DNA of 64,000 nt from JBBSNV01 sp964458605. GTDB taxonomy: Bacteria; Pseudomonadota; Alphaproteobacteria; Reyranellales; JAQSWP01. Positions 1 through 9,011 of the stretch are shown in pieces. A program made the translations under genes and the position numbers. The stretch lies in the NCBI GenBank assembly GCA_964458605.1, contig CAYWLS010000006.1, forward strand, positions 62,001-126,000. Direction: 5' to 3'. Below the pieces are notes generated by a model. That model made no database searches. It saw only the letters and a list, made by a program, of their open reading frames with translations, and had not been told where the DNA came from. The number at the start of each line of letters is the position of its first letter. The first letter of the stretch is position 1.

Positions 1-304
1 GCACGCGGTCGTCCGACACGATGTCGGTGTAATGCGGATCGAGCCGCGCGGTGGGGAAATTGAAACGCGGCTCGGCCGCATCGCCGGTCGGCGACAGCAC
101 CGGCGGGAAGCGCCTTGCGTTGAGCGTATTGCCGCCGGGATAGTCGAGCGGCAGGCTGAGGCAGAAGCTGCGGCCCTCCTTGACCTCCATCAGCCCTTGC
201 CAGACTTTTTCCGGGGTCAGCAGGTTGAGCCGGCCGAGCTGGTCGTCCTCGCCCCAGTCGCCCCAGGTCGAGCCTTCGGGCCGGTTCTTCCAGCGTTTCG
301 CCAT
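1..304 (-). CDS. Cyclase family protein, N-terminal part (3' end outside window)
   Basis: The reading frame starts at ATG 304-302 and runs off the left edge without a stop, so only about the first 101 residues are visible. They begin MAKRWKNRPEGSTWGDWG and continue with a GEDDQLGRLNLLTPEKV stretch, then KEGRSFCLSLPLDYPGG. This is the typical opening of the putative cyclase / kynurenine-formamidase-like superfamily (PF04199), metal-dependent hydrolases acting on small amides or cyclic esters. The metal-binding HxGTHxD motif lies further on and is not in the window, so activity cannot be judged. The substrate is unknown; such genes are often in degradation pathways. Confidence 0.75.
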   Translation of the reverse strand, partial: MAKRWKNRPEGSTWGDWGEDDQLGRLNLLTPEKVWQGLMEVKEGRSFCLSLPLDYPGGNTLNARRFPPVLSPTGDAAEPRFNFPTARLDPHYTDIVSDDRV

Positions 305-358
305 GGCGCTCCCCATTCCTCGATCGGTTGGCGGCCATGATCGGCAAATCGCGGTGCC

Positions 359-391
359 GTGACAACCGGCGCGGCGGGGACGTCGTATAAT
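359..391 (+). promoter_or_regulatory. Possible promoter of the small exported protein gene
   Basis: A perfect TATAAT lies at 386-391, 27 bases before the ATG at 419. The nearest -35-like hexamer, GTGACA at 359-364 (5 of 6 matches), is 21 bases upstream, longer than the usual 16-19. The -10 is convincing in GC-rich DNA; the -35 assignment is weak. Confidence 0.3.
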
Positions 392-418
392 GGCGTCCGT
401 TCAGCGGGGGGATCGTCC

Positions 419-673
419 ATGTTGGAACTGCTGGTGCTGCTCGCCGCCGCCTCGCCGGAATCGGCGCAACTGGCCCAGGCGCCGGACCGGGCACGCTGCG
501 AGCGCCTGGCGGCCTATTACGATCGCTATGCCCAGCGCGGCGAGGGCGCCCAGCGCAACGGCGCCTTCGATCGCGCCATCGGCAGCGATTATTGCCGCGC
601 GGGCCGCGTCAGCGAAGGCGAGGCGCTGTTGGAAAAGGCGATCAGGGCGCTGGGTTTCGATCCGCCGAAGTGA
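419..673 (+). CDS. Small exported hypothetical protein (84 aa)
   Basis: The ATG at 419 follows a GGGGGGATC ribosome-binding stretch. An in-frame upstream start at 359 exists, but it precedes the likely promoter. The product opens with a short hydrophobic segment, MLELLVLLAAASPESAQLAQA, which fits a signal peptide. The mature part of about 65 residues is helical, with one cysteine near each end (in RARCERL and SDYCRAG) that could form a disulfide holding a helical hairpin. No named family is recognised. It is transcribed convergently with the ABC-F gene and the gap between them holds a dispersed palindromic repeat. A periplasmic location is inferred from the signal peptide. Confidence 0.6.
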   Translation: MLELLVLLAAASPESAQLAQAPDRARCERLAAYYDRYAQRGEGAQRNGAFDRAIGSDYCRAGRVSEGEALLEKAIRALGFDPPK

Positions 674-677
674 CTTG

Positions 678-765
678 GTCGCGCTGAGCGCCGGCGAAGC
701 ATGATGCTTCGACACATGGCGCAGGTGTCGTTGAGAGAAGACCCTTCGCGGCGCTCGCAGCGACA
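678..765. repeat. Dispersed intergenic palindromic repeat, copy A
   Basis: The left end reads GTCGCGCTGAGCG...GCGAAGCAT and the right end is its approximate reverse complement, CCCTTCGCGGCGCTCGCAGCGAC, with an inner small stem GAAGCATGATGCTTC. The same outline recurs at 24669-24754 and 34205-34306. It fills the gap between two convergent genes, as expected for a REP-like element. A role in mRNA 3' end formation is inference. Confidence 0.6.
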
Positions 766-770
766 GCCTC

Positions 771-2717
771 CTATGCCGCATCCTCCCGCAGCGCTGCTTC
801 CAGCTTCTCCTGCGCCGTCAGCCATTCGCTCTCGGCGTCGGCCAGCGCCGCCTGGGCGCGCCCTTGCTCCATCTGCAGGGCGCGGATCGGTTCGGCCGGA
901 CCCTCGTAGAGCTTGGGGTCGGCCAGCTTGTCCTGCACCGCCTTGAGCTGCTTGGTCATGCGGTTGACCCAGGCCTCGGCATCGGCCGCCGCTTTGCGCA
1001 GCGGCGCGATCTGCTGGCGCTTCTCGGCCTGGGCGCGGCGCTGTTCCTTGCGCTCTTCCGCCGATACGGGGCGCGGTGCCGACGGGATCTCGGCGGCGAC
1101 CTCGGCTTGGTTTCTGGTCTCGCGCTTTGCTTTCTTGTCCTTGCGCTCCTCGCCGCGCTCGCTCAGCAACTGGCGCTGGTAGTCGTCGAGGTCGCCGTCG
1201 AAGGCGGTGCAGGTGCCGTCGGCCACCAGCCACAGCCGGTCGGCCACCAGGCGCAGCAGGTGGGTGTCGTGGCTGACCAGCACCACCGCGCCCTCGTAGT
1301 CGTTGAGGGCCTCGATCAGCGCTTCGCGCGCGTCCATGTCGAGATGGTTGGTCGGCTCGTCCAGCAGCAGGATGTGCGGCGCATCGACCGTCATCAGCGC
1401 GAACAGCAGCCGGGTCTTCTCGCCGCCCGACAGCTTGGCGACTTCGATCTCGGCCTTGTTGCCGGAGAAGTTGAAGCGGCCGAGTTGGGCTCGCACCTTG
1501 GTCGGCGTGGCCTGCGGCATCAGCCGGGTCATGTGCGACAGCGGCGTGCCCTTGAGGTCGAGCTCCTCGGCCTGGTGCTGGGCGAAATAGCCGACGCGCA
1601 GCTTGCCCGATTTGCGCAGCGCGCCGGTCATCGGCTTCAGCCGGTCCGACAGCAGGCGGATCAGCGTCGACTTGCCGTTGCCGTTGGCGCCCAAGAGCGC
1701 GATGCGGTCGTCCATGTCCAGCCGCAAATCCAGCCCGCGCAGGATCGGCTTGCCCGGCTCGTAGCCCACCGTGGCGTGCTCCAGCACGATCAGCGGCGGC
1801 GACAGCGAGGGCGGCGTCGGGAAGTTGAAATGCACGTCCTCGTCTTCGTTCAGCGCCACGATCGGCTGCAGCCGCGCCAGCATCTTCAGGCGCGACTGGG
1901 CCTGGGTGGCCTTGCTGGCCTTGGCGCGGAAGCGGTCGACGAAGCTCTGCAGATGCTTGCGCTGGGCCTCCTGCTTGACCTGCGCCGCGGCGATGTTGGC
2001 CACGCGCTCGCGGCGTTGGCGCTCGAACTCGTCGTAGCCGCCGGTGTAGGACACCAGCTTGCCGCCATCGATATGCACGATCTGCTCGACCGAGGCGTTG
2101 AGCAGGTCGCGATCGTGACTGACCATGATCAAGGTGTAGGGATAGCTCTTGAGAAAGCTCTCCAGCCACAGCCGCGCTTCGAGGTCCAGGTGGTTGGACG
2201 GCTCGTCGAGCAGCAGCAGGTCGGGCTGGGCGAACAGCGCCGAGGCCAGCGACACGCGCATGCGCCAGCCGCCGGAGAAGGACGAGCAGGGGCGAAGCTG
2301 CGCCTCGTGGTCGAAACCCAGCCCGGCCAGGATGCGGGCGGCGCGCGCCGGCGCGGCATGGGCGCCGATATCGGCCAGCCGCGTGTGGATCTCGGCGATG
2401 CGCATGGGGTCGGTTTCGGTCTCGGCCTGGGCCAGCAGGCGGCTGCGCTCGAGGTCGGCCATCAGCACGGTGTCGAGCAGCGATTCGGGCCCGTCCGGCG
2501 CTTCCTGCGCCATGCGGCCCAGCCGGGCGCCGGGCCGCACGTTGACGCTGCCGCCGTCGACCGACAATTCGCCCGCGATCAGCTTGAGCAGGGTCGACTT
2601 GCCGGTGCCGTTGCGGCCGACCAGGCCGACGCGGTGACCGCTCGGCACCACGGCCGTGGCCTTGTCGAACAGCAGCCGTCCGCCGACGCGGTAGGTCAGG
2701 TCGTTGATATGCAGCAT
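771..2717 (-). CDS. ABC-F family ATP-binding protein (Uup/YheS type)
   Basis: This 648-residue soluble protein has two ABC ATPase domains and no membrane segment, the hallmark of ABC-F proteins that act on the ribosome (translation factors or antibiotic-target protection). Domain 1 has Walker A GRNGTGKST near residue 35, signature SFSGGWRMR and Walker B LLLLDEPSNHLD. Domain 2 has GANGNGKST, LSGGEKTR and LLLDEPTNHLD. Between them lies a charged helical linker (about 240-300), matching the P-site tRNA interaction motif region. The last 130 residues are a lysine/glutamate/alanine-rich coiled-coil tail, as in Uup and YheS. The start at 2717 gives MLHINDLTYRVGG, a standard ABC-F opening. The exact subfamily is not certain. 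Confidence 0.9.
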   Translation of the reverse strand: MLHINDLTYRVGGRLLFDKATAVVPSGHRVGLVGRNGTGKSTLLKLIAGELSVDGGSVNVRPGARLGRMAQEAPDGPESLLDTVLMADLERSRLLAQAETETDPMRIAEIHTRLADIGAHAAPARAARILAGLGFDHEAQLRPCSSFSGGWRMRVSLASALFAQPDLLLLDEPSNHLDLEARLWLESFLKSYPYTLIMVSHDRDLLNASVEQIVHIDGGKLVSYTGGYDEFERQRRERVANIAAAQVKQEAQRKHLQSFVDRFRAKASKATQAQSRLKMLARLQPIVALNEDEDVHFNFPTPPSLSPPLIVLEHATVGYEPGKPILRGLDLRLDMDDRIALLGANGNGKSTLIRLLSDRLKPMTGALRKSGKLRVGYFAQHQAEELDLKGTPLSHMTRLMPQATPTKVRAQLGRFNFSGNKAEIEVAKLSGGEKTRLLFALMTVDAPHILLLDEPTNHLDMDAREALIEALNDYEGAVVLVSHDTHLLRLVADRLWLVADGTCTAFDGDLDDYQRQLLSERGEERKDKKAKRETRNQAEVAAEIPSAPRPVSAEERKEQRRAQAEKRQQIAPLRKAAADAEAWVNRMTKQLKAVQDKLADPKLYEGPAEPIRALQMEQGRAQAALADAESEWLTAQEKLEAALREDAA

Positions 2718-2776
2718 GGGGCGCCGCGTTTAGCACGGGCCGGCGCTCGCGCCAACCCGCTTGGCCGGGGCGATCC

Positions 2777-3301
2777 CTAGGCGCGCTGGCGGGCGAAACC
2801 GGCGAAAACCCACAGCAGCGCGGTGCCGAGGGCCAGCGCCAGCAGGGGTGCGCCGATCGCCAGCAACGCCACGCGCAGGCCGAGCACGAAGGGCTCGGGC
2901 GGCGATTTCAGCGGAATGCCGATCGCGCCGTAGAGCTGCTCGGCCAGCGCCGAGTCGGATAGACCGGCATATTCGGGATAGAGCTGGCGCAGGCGGCTGG
3001 CCTGGTACCAGCAGGTGGCGGGCGAGGGCATCAGCCGGTAGAGCTCGCCATGGCTGGGCGCGGCACGGGTATAGTCCTGGTCCGGCATGCCACGCGCCTT
3101 GGCGCATTCCATCGGCAGCGGCGCGTCCGGTTGACGGGCCATGAACTGCATCAGCTCGGCGCGGTCGAATTCGCGGCGCAGCGAATCGAACGACAGCGCC
3201 GCCACCCCCAGGACGAAGATCGCCGACAGCACCAGCCACAGCCGGAACAGGCCGCGGCGCAGGCGGGTAGGGGGAGCGGGGGAATTGTCGGTCGCAGCCA
3301 T
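2777..3301 (-). CDS. Hypothetical inner-membrane protein with two membrane segments
   Basis: The protein has 174 residues. A proline-rich cytoplasmic N-terminus is followed by a first membrane helix at about 15-36 (FRLWLVLSAIFVLGVAAL). A polar domain of roughly 100 residues with two cysteines (MECAKARG and PATCWYQ) follows, and then a second helix near the C-terminus (VLGLRVALLAIGAPLLALALGTALLWVF). This topology places the central domain in the periplasm, where the cysteines could pair. No named domain is recognised. It ends 59 bases before the ABC-F start on the same strand, so cotranscription is possible. The upstream neighbour ndk is divergent. Confidence 0.7.
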   Translation of the reverse strand: MAATDNSPAPPTRLRRGLFRLWLVLSAIFVLGVAALSFDSLRREFDRAELMQFMARQPDAPLPMECAKARGMPDQDYTRAAPSHGELYRLMPSPATCWYQASRLRQLYPEYAGLSDSALAEQLYGAIGIPLKSPPEPFVLGLRVALLAIGAPLLALALGTALLWVFAGFARQRA

Positions 3302-3357
3302 GGCGCCATGGTGCCGACTGGACCGGACCGCGCCTTGATCTGCCGCAAGAGAGGCGG

Positions 3358-3386
3358 TTGCCCGGACCCGGGAAACCGTCTATAAG
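3358..3386 (+). promoter_or_regulatory. ndk promoter (sigma70-type)
   Basis: TTGCCC at 3358-3363 is separated by exactly 17 bases from TATAAG at 3381-3386 (5 of 6 matches to TATAAT), 32 bases upstream of the ndk ATG. The spacing and position are those of a housekeeping promoter. Confidence 0.6.
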
Positions 3387-3418
3387 CCCGCAACTTTTTG
3401 CGGAAAACAGAGGATTCC

Positions 3419-3841
3419 ATGGCCAAGGAGCGCACTCTTTCGATCATCAAGCCGGACGCGACACGGCGCAACCTGACGGGCAAGATCAATGCCCGGTTCG
3501 AGGATGCGGGTCTGCGCATCGTGGCCCAGAAGCGGATGTGGCTGTCCCAGGCCCAGGCCGAGCAGTTCTACGCCGTGCACAAGGCGCGGCCGTTCTTCGG
3601 CGACCTGGTCAAGTTCATGACCTCCGGTCCGGTCGTGGTGCAGGTGCTGGAAGGCGAGGGCGCCATCGCCAAGAACCGCGAGGTGATGGGCGCGACCGAC
3701 CCGGCCAAGGCCAGTGCCGGCACCATCCGCAAGGACTTCGCCGAATCGATCGAGGCCAACTCGGTGCACGGTTCGGACGCGGCCGAGACGGCGGCGCAGG
3801 AGATCGCCTTCTTCTTCGCCGGGATCGAGCTGGTCGGCTGA
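3419..3841 (+). CDS. ndk: Nucleoside diphosphate kinase
   Basis: The enzyme transfers the gamma phosphate from ATP to nucleoside diphosphates through a phosphohistidine and balances NTP and dNTP pools in the cytoplasm. At 140 residues it has the standard bacterial length. It opens AKERTLSIIKPDATRRNL, the conserved first strand and helix, and the catalytic His117 sits in the NSVHGSDA motif. The ATG at 3419 is chosen over one seven codons upstream because AGAGGA precedes it at proper distance and the family starts there. It is a single-gene transcription unit with its own promoter and a strong terminator at 3860. Confidence 0.97.
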   Translation: MAKERTLSIIKPDATRRNLTGKINARFEDAGLRIVAQKRMWLSQAQAEQFYAVHKARPFFGDLVKFMTSGPVVVQVLEGEGAIAKNREVMGATDPAKASAGTIRKDFAESIEANSVHGSDAAETAAQEIAFFFAGIELVG

Positions 3842-3859
3842 TTTTTCCGCCTCGCCAAT

Positions 3860-3892
3860 AAAAAAGCGGCCCGCCAAGGGGGCCGCTTTTTT
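3860..3892. terminator. Bidirectional rho-independent terminator
   Basis: A perfect 13-bp inverted repeat, AAAAAAGCGGCCC and GGGCCGCTTTTTT, flanks a 7-base loop. Because the stem ends in A6 on the left and T6 on the right, it works in both directions: for ndk on the plus strand and for the small oxidase subunit gene ending at 3916 on the minus strand. Confidence 0.9.
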
Positions 3893-3915
3893 GATGCCCG
3901 AAAAGGGCGCGAACT

Positions 3916-4047
3916 TCAGAGCATGAAGATCGCCAGCAGGATCAGCAACGTGGCGATGCCGACCACGCCGTATTGGGCTATCTTGTTGAACGTATGGTAC
4001 ATTTCTTGATGCGACTTGAGGTCGAATTCATCGGCTTGCTCGGCCAT
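3916..4047 (-). CDS. aa3-type cytochrome c oxidase subunit IV-like small protein (43 aa)
   Basis: The product is MAEQADEFDLKSHQEMYHTF followed by one membrane helix (NKIAQYGVVGIATLLILLAIFML). It matches the short bacterial aa3-oxidase subunit IV family (PF07835), in which an H(Q)xxYxxF stretch precedes a single helix. In Paracoccus and Rhodobacter this subunit sits beside the core oxidase. The ATG at 4047 has AAGGAG in front; an upstream in-frame start would add 17 unrelated residues. No other oxidase genes lie nearby, so this subunit is encoded apart from its presumed partners. Confidence 0.8.
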   Translation of the reverse strand: MAEQADEFDLKSHQEMYHTFNKIAQYGVVGIATLLILLAIFML

Positions 4048-4100
4048 CTCTGCTCCTTGGTGTCCTGTCGCGCCGCGCTCGCTGCGGCAAATCCGCACCG

Positions 4101-4129
4101 CTTATAGCCAAAAACCGACCGGTGGGAAA
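4101..4129 (-). promoter_or_regulatory. Possible promoter of the small oxidase subunit gene
   Basis: On the minus strand TATAAG (4106-4101) follows TTTCCC (4129-4124) at 17 bases, about 55 bases before the start codon. The -10 is good; the -35 has only 3 of 6 matches. Confidence 0.4.
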
Positions 4130-4201
4130 GGTCTCGCGCGCAGGGTCCGCCGCGCCGCCTGGCCGGCCCGCCTGCGCGGCCGGCCCATCGCCGGCGGGCG
4201 C

Positions 4202-4229
4202 AAAAAGCCCCGGTCCTCGCGGACCGGGG
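4202..4229 (-). terminator. Rho-independent terminator of the 55-aa membrane protein gene
   Basis: A perfect 9-bp stem (CCCCGGTCC at 4208-4216, GGACCGGGG at 4221-4229) with a 4-base loop is followed on the minus strand by C and five Us (4206-4202). It lies 41 bases after the stop at 4270. Confidence 0.85.
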
Positions 4230-4269
4230 TTCGAGTTTGGGGAGGAAGAGTAGAGAGAACGCCGGATGC

Positions 4270-4437
4270 CTACACCGGGTGCGGTGCAAAGAACCCGACC
4301 AGCCACAACACCAGCAGAATGACCAGCACCAGGCCGACCACGCCGCCCAGACCGCCCGCGCCGTAGCGGCCATAGCCGTAATAGCCGCCGCCGCCCAGCA
4401 ACAGGATGAGAAGGATGATCACAATAATTAATGACAT
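4270..4437 (-). CDS. Small glycine-rich hydrophobic membrane protein (55 aa)
   Basis: ATG 4437-4435 is preceded by GGAGGTTAAAGGG, a strong ribosome-binding site, and the frame ends at TAG 4272-4270. The product is MSLIIVIILLILLLGGGGYY, then a Gly/Tyr/Arg turn, a second hydrophobic helix (LGGVVGLVLVILLVLWLVGFF) and APHPV. This resembles the DUF3309-type tiny membrane proteins common in Alphaproteobacteria. No function is known for them. The good ribosome-binding site and a dedicated terminator support a real gene although it is very short. Confidence 0.7.
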   Translation of the reverse strand: MSLIIVIILLILLLGGGGYYGYGRYGAGGLGGVVGLVLVILLVLWLVGFFAPHPV

Positions 4438-4585
4438 TGCCCTTTAACCTCCGAACGGGTCCGACGACCTTGTTGCCCGACTGCATGGCAGTGGACACCT
4501 CTACTACGCGGCTTGCGGTAGTCGGTTCCGGCGACGAAGATGGTCGGAAATGGCGGGGGACGGGGACGCCGCCGGGGACCGACCG

Positions 4586-5230
4586 ATGCAGTTCGACATG
4601 CCGGCGCTGGCGCCGACGCAGCGTTACGATTCGTTGCTGGGGACCGTACTGCCGCGCCCGGTTGCGCTGGTGACGACGCTCAATGCGGATGGCGGCATCA
4701 ACAGCGCGCCTTACAGCCTGTTCAATGTCATGGGTCACGACCCGGCCATCGTCATGCTGGCAGTCCTGCCGCATGCCGAAGGCCGTTTCAAGGACAGCGC
4801 CGCCAATATCCTGGCGCGCGGCGAGTTCACGCTCGGCATGGTTTCGCAGGACCTGGCGGCGGCGATGAACGTCGCCTGCATCGATGCGCCGCCCGGGGTC
4901 GACGAGCTGGCGCTGGCGGGGCTGGCGACGATGCCATCGGTCAAAGTGGCGCCGCCGCGCGTGGCCCAATGCAAGGTCTCGTTCGAGTGCGTGTTTCGCA
5001 CCTCGCTGTCGTTCGGTCCGCACCAGCTGGTGGCGGCGGCGGAGGTGGTGCAGGCCTTCGTCGACGATAGCCACGTGATCGATGCCGGGCAGGCGTCGGT
5101 CGATGCCGCGCGACTGGAGATGGTCGGCGCCATGCACGGCGCCCGCTGGTACGCCCGCACGACCGATCTGTTCGCCATGGATCGGCCGAGCTGGGTGCAG
5201 TGGCGCGAGCAAGAAAGGGTGAAACCGTGA
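4586..5230 (+). CDS. Flavin reductase domain protein (FMN-binding split barrel)
   Basis: This is a member of the flavin reductase-like family (PF01613), small FMN-binding split-barrel proteins, many of which supply reduced flavin to monooxygenases. Visible family features are the opening YDSLLGTVLPRPVALVTT, the NSAPYSLFNVMGHDP stretch that contacts FMN, and the central AANILARGEFTLGMV segment. The ATG at 4586 has GGGGA in front and gives 214 residues; ATG 4550 would add 12 residues with no clear ribosome-binding site. The last four bases overlap the next gene's GTG start, so the two are translationally coupled. The partner enzyme and substrate are unknown. Confidence 0.8.
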   Translation: MQFDMPALAPTQRYDSLLGTVLPRPVALVTTLNADGGINSAPYSLFNVMGHDPAIVMLAVLPHAEGRFKDSAANILARGEFTLGMVSQDLAAAMNVACIDAPPGVDELALAGLATMPSVKVAPPRVAQCKVSFECVFRTSLSFGPHQLVAAAEVVQAFVDDSHVIDAGQASVDAARLEMVGAMHGARWYARTTDLFAMDRPSWVQWREQERVKP

Positions 5231-5694
5231 AGCGCGCATTGGCCATCGCCGCCGCGCTGTCGCTTGGCGTCGCCGCTCCGGCGCGCGCCGACTGGCAGAA
5301 CACGCACTGGCGCATGACCCTGGCCGAGGTCAAGGCGCTCTATCCCGATATCGAAGCGACCGACAAGTTCTTTCCGCCGGCGCTGACCGCCAGGACGCTG
5401 GTGCGCTTCCTGGGCCATTCCTTCAAGGCCACCTTTCTGGTCTATCAGGATGCGCTGATCGGCGTTCGGCTGACCTTGCTGAACGAAAAGGGCTGCGCCG
5501 ATCTGGTCGATCGGCTGACGCGCGAGCATGGCGGCGCCTCGGCGCTGGTCGAGCAGGCCGACATCATCGTCAAGTCGTGGCAATGGTACGGCCGGCCCGA
5601 CGATATCGCGCTCGATCTCTTCAGGGATGGCGCCTGCAGCCTGCGCATCTACGATCCCGGCGCGACCAAGAAGCCCGAAGGGCTGCCGCTGTAG
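5227..5694 (+). CDS. Exported small protein, ADW...T.(W/Y)GMT family (paralogue 1)
   Basis: GTG 5227 overlaps the flavin reductase stop (GTGA) and is preceded by AAAGGG. The 155-residue product has a signal peptide (KRALAIAAALSLGVAAPARA) cleaved before DWQNTHWRMTLAEVKALYP. A compact domain follows with cysteines in KGCADL and GACSLR. The same layout occurs in the protein at 12852-13307: DW-x-STHYGMT-xx-E-xx-LYP after the signal peptide, two cysteines at similar places, and similar length. The two are therefore paralogues in this window. The family is periplasmic by inference and has no assigned function that I can name. Confidence 0.65.
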   Translation: MKRALAIAAALSLGVAAPARADWQNTHWRMTLAEVKALYPDIEATDKFFPPALTARTLVRFLGHSFKATFLVYQDALIGVRLTLLNEKGCADLVDRLTREHGGASALVEQADIIVKSWQWYGRPDDIALDLFRDGACSLRIYDPGATKKPEGLPL

Positions 5695-5701
5695 CGCCCG
5701 T

Positions 5702-6300
5702 CTAGGTCGGTGCGTTCTCGGCGCGAAGTTTCTCCGCCACCGCCTTCAGCGCGCGCGGATAGAGCCGGTGCTCGGCTTCCAGGATGCGGGCCGACAGCGA
5801 GGCCTCGTCGTCGCCCGCCAGCACCGGCACCTGCTCCTGCGCCACGATCGGGCCGGCGTCCATTTCCGGCGTGACGTAGTGCACGGTGCAGCCCGACAGG
5901 GTGGCGCCGGCCTCGAGCGCCTGGCGCTGCGGATGGCGGCCCTTGAAGGCGGGCAGCAGGGAAGGGTGGATGTTGAGCATGCGCCCGCGCCAGTCCTCGA
6001 CGAAGCCCGGCGTCAGCAGGCGCATGAAGCCGGCCAGGCAGACCAGCGCGACCTTGTCCTGTCGCAGGCGCATATCCAGTGCGGCGTCGAAAGCTTCGCG
6101 GCTGGCGAACCGGCGATGATCGACCACCGTCGTCGCGATGCGGTTGTCCCGCGCGATCGCCAGTCCGCCCGCCTCGGGATTGTTGGCGATGACAAGAACG
6201 ATCTCGGCCGGCGAGTTCCGCTCGCGACAGGAGCGGATCAGCGCTTCGAGATTGCTGCCGCGGCCGGAGAGCAGCACCGCGACGCGCAGCTTGTCTGCCA

Positions 6301-6301
<1 letters not shown>
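5702..6301 (-). CDS. purN: Phosphoribosylglycinamide formyltransferase
   Basis: PurN transfers a formyl group from 10-formyl-THF to GAR in the third step of de novo purine synthesis. The 199-residue product opens ADKLRVAVLLSGRGSNLEAL (phosphate-binding loop), has IANNPEAGGLA, the NIHPSLLPAFKG segment (catalytic Asn-His) and TVHYVTPEMDAGPIV with the folate-site Asp, so all key residues are present. The start at 6301 overlaps the purM stop as TGATG, which fixes the start and couples translation; a longer upstream frame would only add antisense-like residues. It forms an operon with purM. Confidence 0.95.
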
Positions 6302-7338
<1,037 letters not shown>

Positions 7339-7498
7339 CGGTTTCCCCGGCTGGCGGTTTGTCGCACACTACGTCGGCAAATTGTTGCCGCAAAGGTCGC
7401 GCGAAAATACTTGATCCGGTTTGGTTTGCAACGCCATAACCGCGAAAAGACGGGGACTTTTCCCAGGCCTGCCTGGCCGCCACGCGAGAAGGATCTTC

Positions 7499-9004
7499 AT
7501 GTCGACCGCCGCCGGAGTATTGCGTTTCGCCCGCCTGCTGGGACTGCTGGCGCTGGCGGCGCCCGTCGCGCTGGGCGCGGCGCCGGCCGGGGCCGATCCG
7601 CTGCACGACGTCTACACGGTGTCCGGCGTGCCGGTCGACGCGACGGCTGCCTCCTCGCAGGCGGCGCGCGACCAGGCGATCGCCAGTGGCGAGCGACGCG
7701 CGGCCCGGCTGCTGCTGGAGCGCCTGGCGCAGCGGCGCGACTATCCCCGCCTGCCGCAGATCAACCTGGCCGACCTCAACGGGCTGATCGAGGGCTTCTC
7801 GGTGTCGCACGAGCGCACCTCCGCGGTGCGCTATCTGGCCGACCTCACCGTCGTCTTCAAGCCCGACGCGGTGCGCAATCTGATGGCGCAGTCGGGCATC
7901 CCGATCGCCGAGACGCCCAGCCGGCCTGTACTGGTGCTGCCGGTATGGCGCGACGCCGGCGGCGGGGTGAAGCTGTTCGACGAAACAAATCCCTGGCGCG
8001 ATGCCTGGATGCGCATCGCCACCGGCAAGGGGCTGGTGCCGCTGCTGACGCCGCTGGGCGACGTGGCCGATCTCAATGCGATCTCGGCCGATCAGGCGGT
8101 GTCGGGCAACGCCGCGGCGCTGGCCGCGATCGCCCAGCGCTACAATGTCGGCGACGTGATCGTCGCGGTGGCCACGGGCGATGCCAGGAACGAGGCCATC
8201 GATCAGCTTGTCGTCACCCGCTACACGATCGGCGGCGGTCGCAACCTGGTGAACGTCTCGCCGCGGCGCCCGCCCGAAGCGCTGTTGGCGACCGCGCTGG
8301 CCATTTCGCAGGAAGTGGAAGAGGCGTGGAAGGCCAGCATCGCGGGCGGGCCGTCGCAGGTGCAGAACCAGCCAATGCCACAGGACGGCACGGCGCCGCC
8401 ACCGCCGAGCGATGCGCCGATGCCGGTGCTGGCGGTGCGCGTGCCGGTGACCCAGCTTTCCGAATGGCTGGCGATCAGGAAGAAGCTGGCCGATGTGCCG
8501 CAGGTGAAGAAAGTCGACGTCAACAGCCTGGGCGTCGACGGCGCTTCGGTGATGCTGAGCTATATCGGCACCGAGCAGCAGCTGCAGGCGGCGCTGGCGC
8601 AGGCCGAGCTGGTGCTGAGCAACGATGGCGGCTTCTGGATCCTGCGCGCCAGGCTGGGCACGGCGCCCGGCTTTGCGCCGCCACCGCCCAATACGCCGCC
8701 CAATGCGTCGCCAAGCGGACCCGCAGGCGGTTCTCCGGGCAACGTGCCGCTGGCCGGCCCCGCACCGGGCGCTTCGCCGGGTACGCTCCCGGGGGCCGGT
8801 CCGGGCACCGGCCCCGGCAGCTACCCCACCGCCGGCGGCACCCCGGCCGCCCCGCCGCCCAATCCGCCGCCGGTCTATGTCGGCCCGGCGCCCGGTACCG
8901 GCGGCGCGGTGGGCAGTCCGACGGCTCCGGCCTTCATCAGCCCGGGCAATGGGCCAGGGACGCCGCCGGCTAGGTCCTCGCCGGGAAACATCCTGACCCG
9001 CTGA
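7499..9004 (+). CDS. DUF2066 exported protein with proline/glycine-rich tail
   Basis: A 501-residue protein starting at ATG 7499 after AAGGA. The N-terminus is a signal peptide (LLGLLALAAPVALGAAPAGA). The mature region, from DPLHDVYTVSGVPVDA to about residue 330, matches the DUF2066 family, which in Alphaproteobacteria regularly sits just upstream of a phosphatidyltransferase, a PerM permease and hda. A short repeat-like domain follows (VLAVRVPVTQLSEWLAIRKKL). The last 110 residues from about 390 are low-complexity Pro/Gly/Ala, likely disordered in the periplasm. The molecular role is unknown. It is first in a four-gene operon with gaps of 7-10 bases or overlaps. Confidence 0.8.
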   Translation: MSTAAGVLRFARLLGLLALAAPVALGAAPAGADPLHDVYTVSGVPVDATAASSQAARDQAIASGERRAARLLLERLAQRRDYPRLPQINLADLNGLIEGFSVSHERTSAVRYLADLTVVFKPDAVRNLMAQSGIPIAETPSRPVLVLPVWRDAGGGVKLFDETNPWRDAWMRIATGKGLVPLLTPLGDVADLNAISADQAVSGNAAALAAIAQRYNVGDVIVAVATGDARNEAIDQLVVTRYTIGGGRNLVNVSPRRPPEALLATALAISQEVEEAWKASIAGGPSQVQNQPMPQDGTAPPPPSDAPMPVLAVRVPVTQLSEWLAIRKKLADVPQVKKVDVNSLGVDGASVMLSYIGTEQQLQAALAQAELVLSNDGGFWILRARLGTAPGFAPPPPNTPPNASPSGPAGGSPGNVPLAGPAPGASPGTLPGAGPGTGPGSYPTAGGTPAAPPPNPPPVYVGPAPGTGGAVGSPTAPAFISPGNGPGTPPARSSPGNILTR

Positions 9005-9011
9005 GCGGCCG

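Noticed and set aside
864..2780. Open frame of 638 codons opposite the ABC-F gene
   Set aside because: Antisense to an intact ABC-F gene with all Walker and signature motifs; no ribosome-binding site or protein family features.
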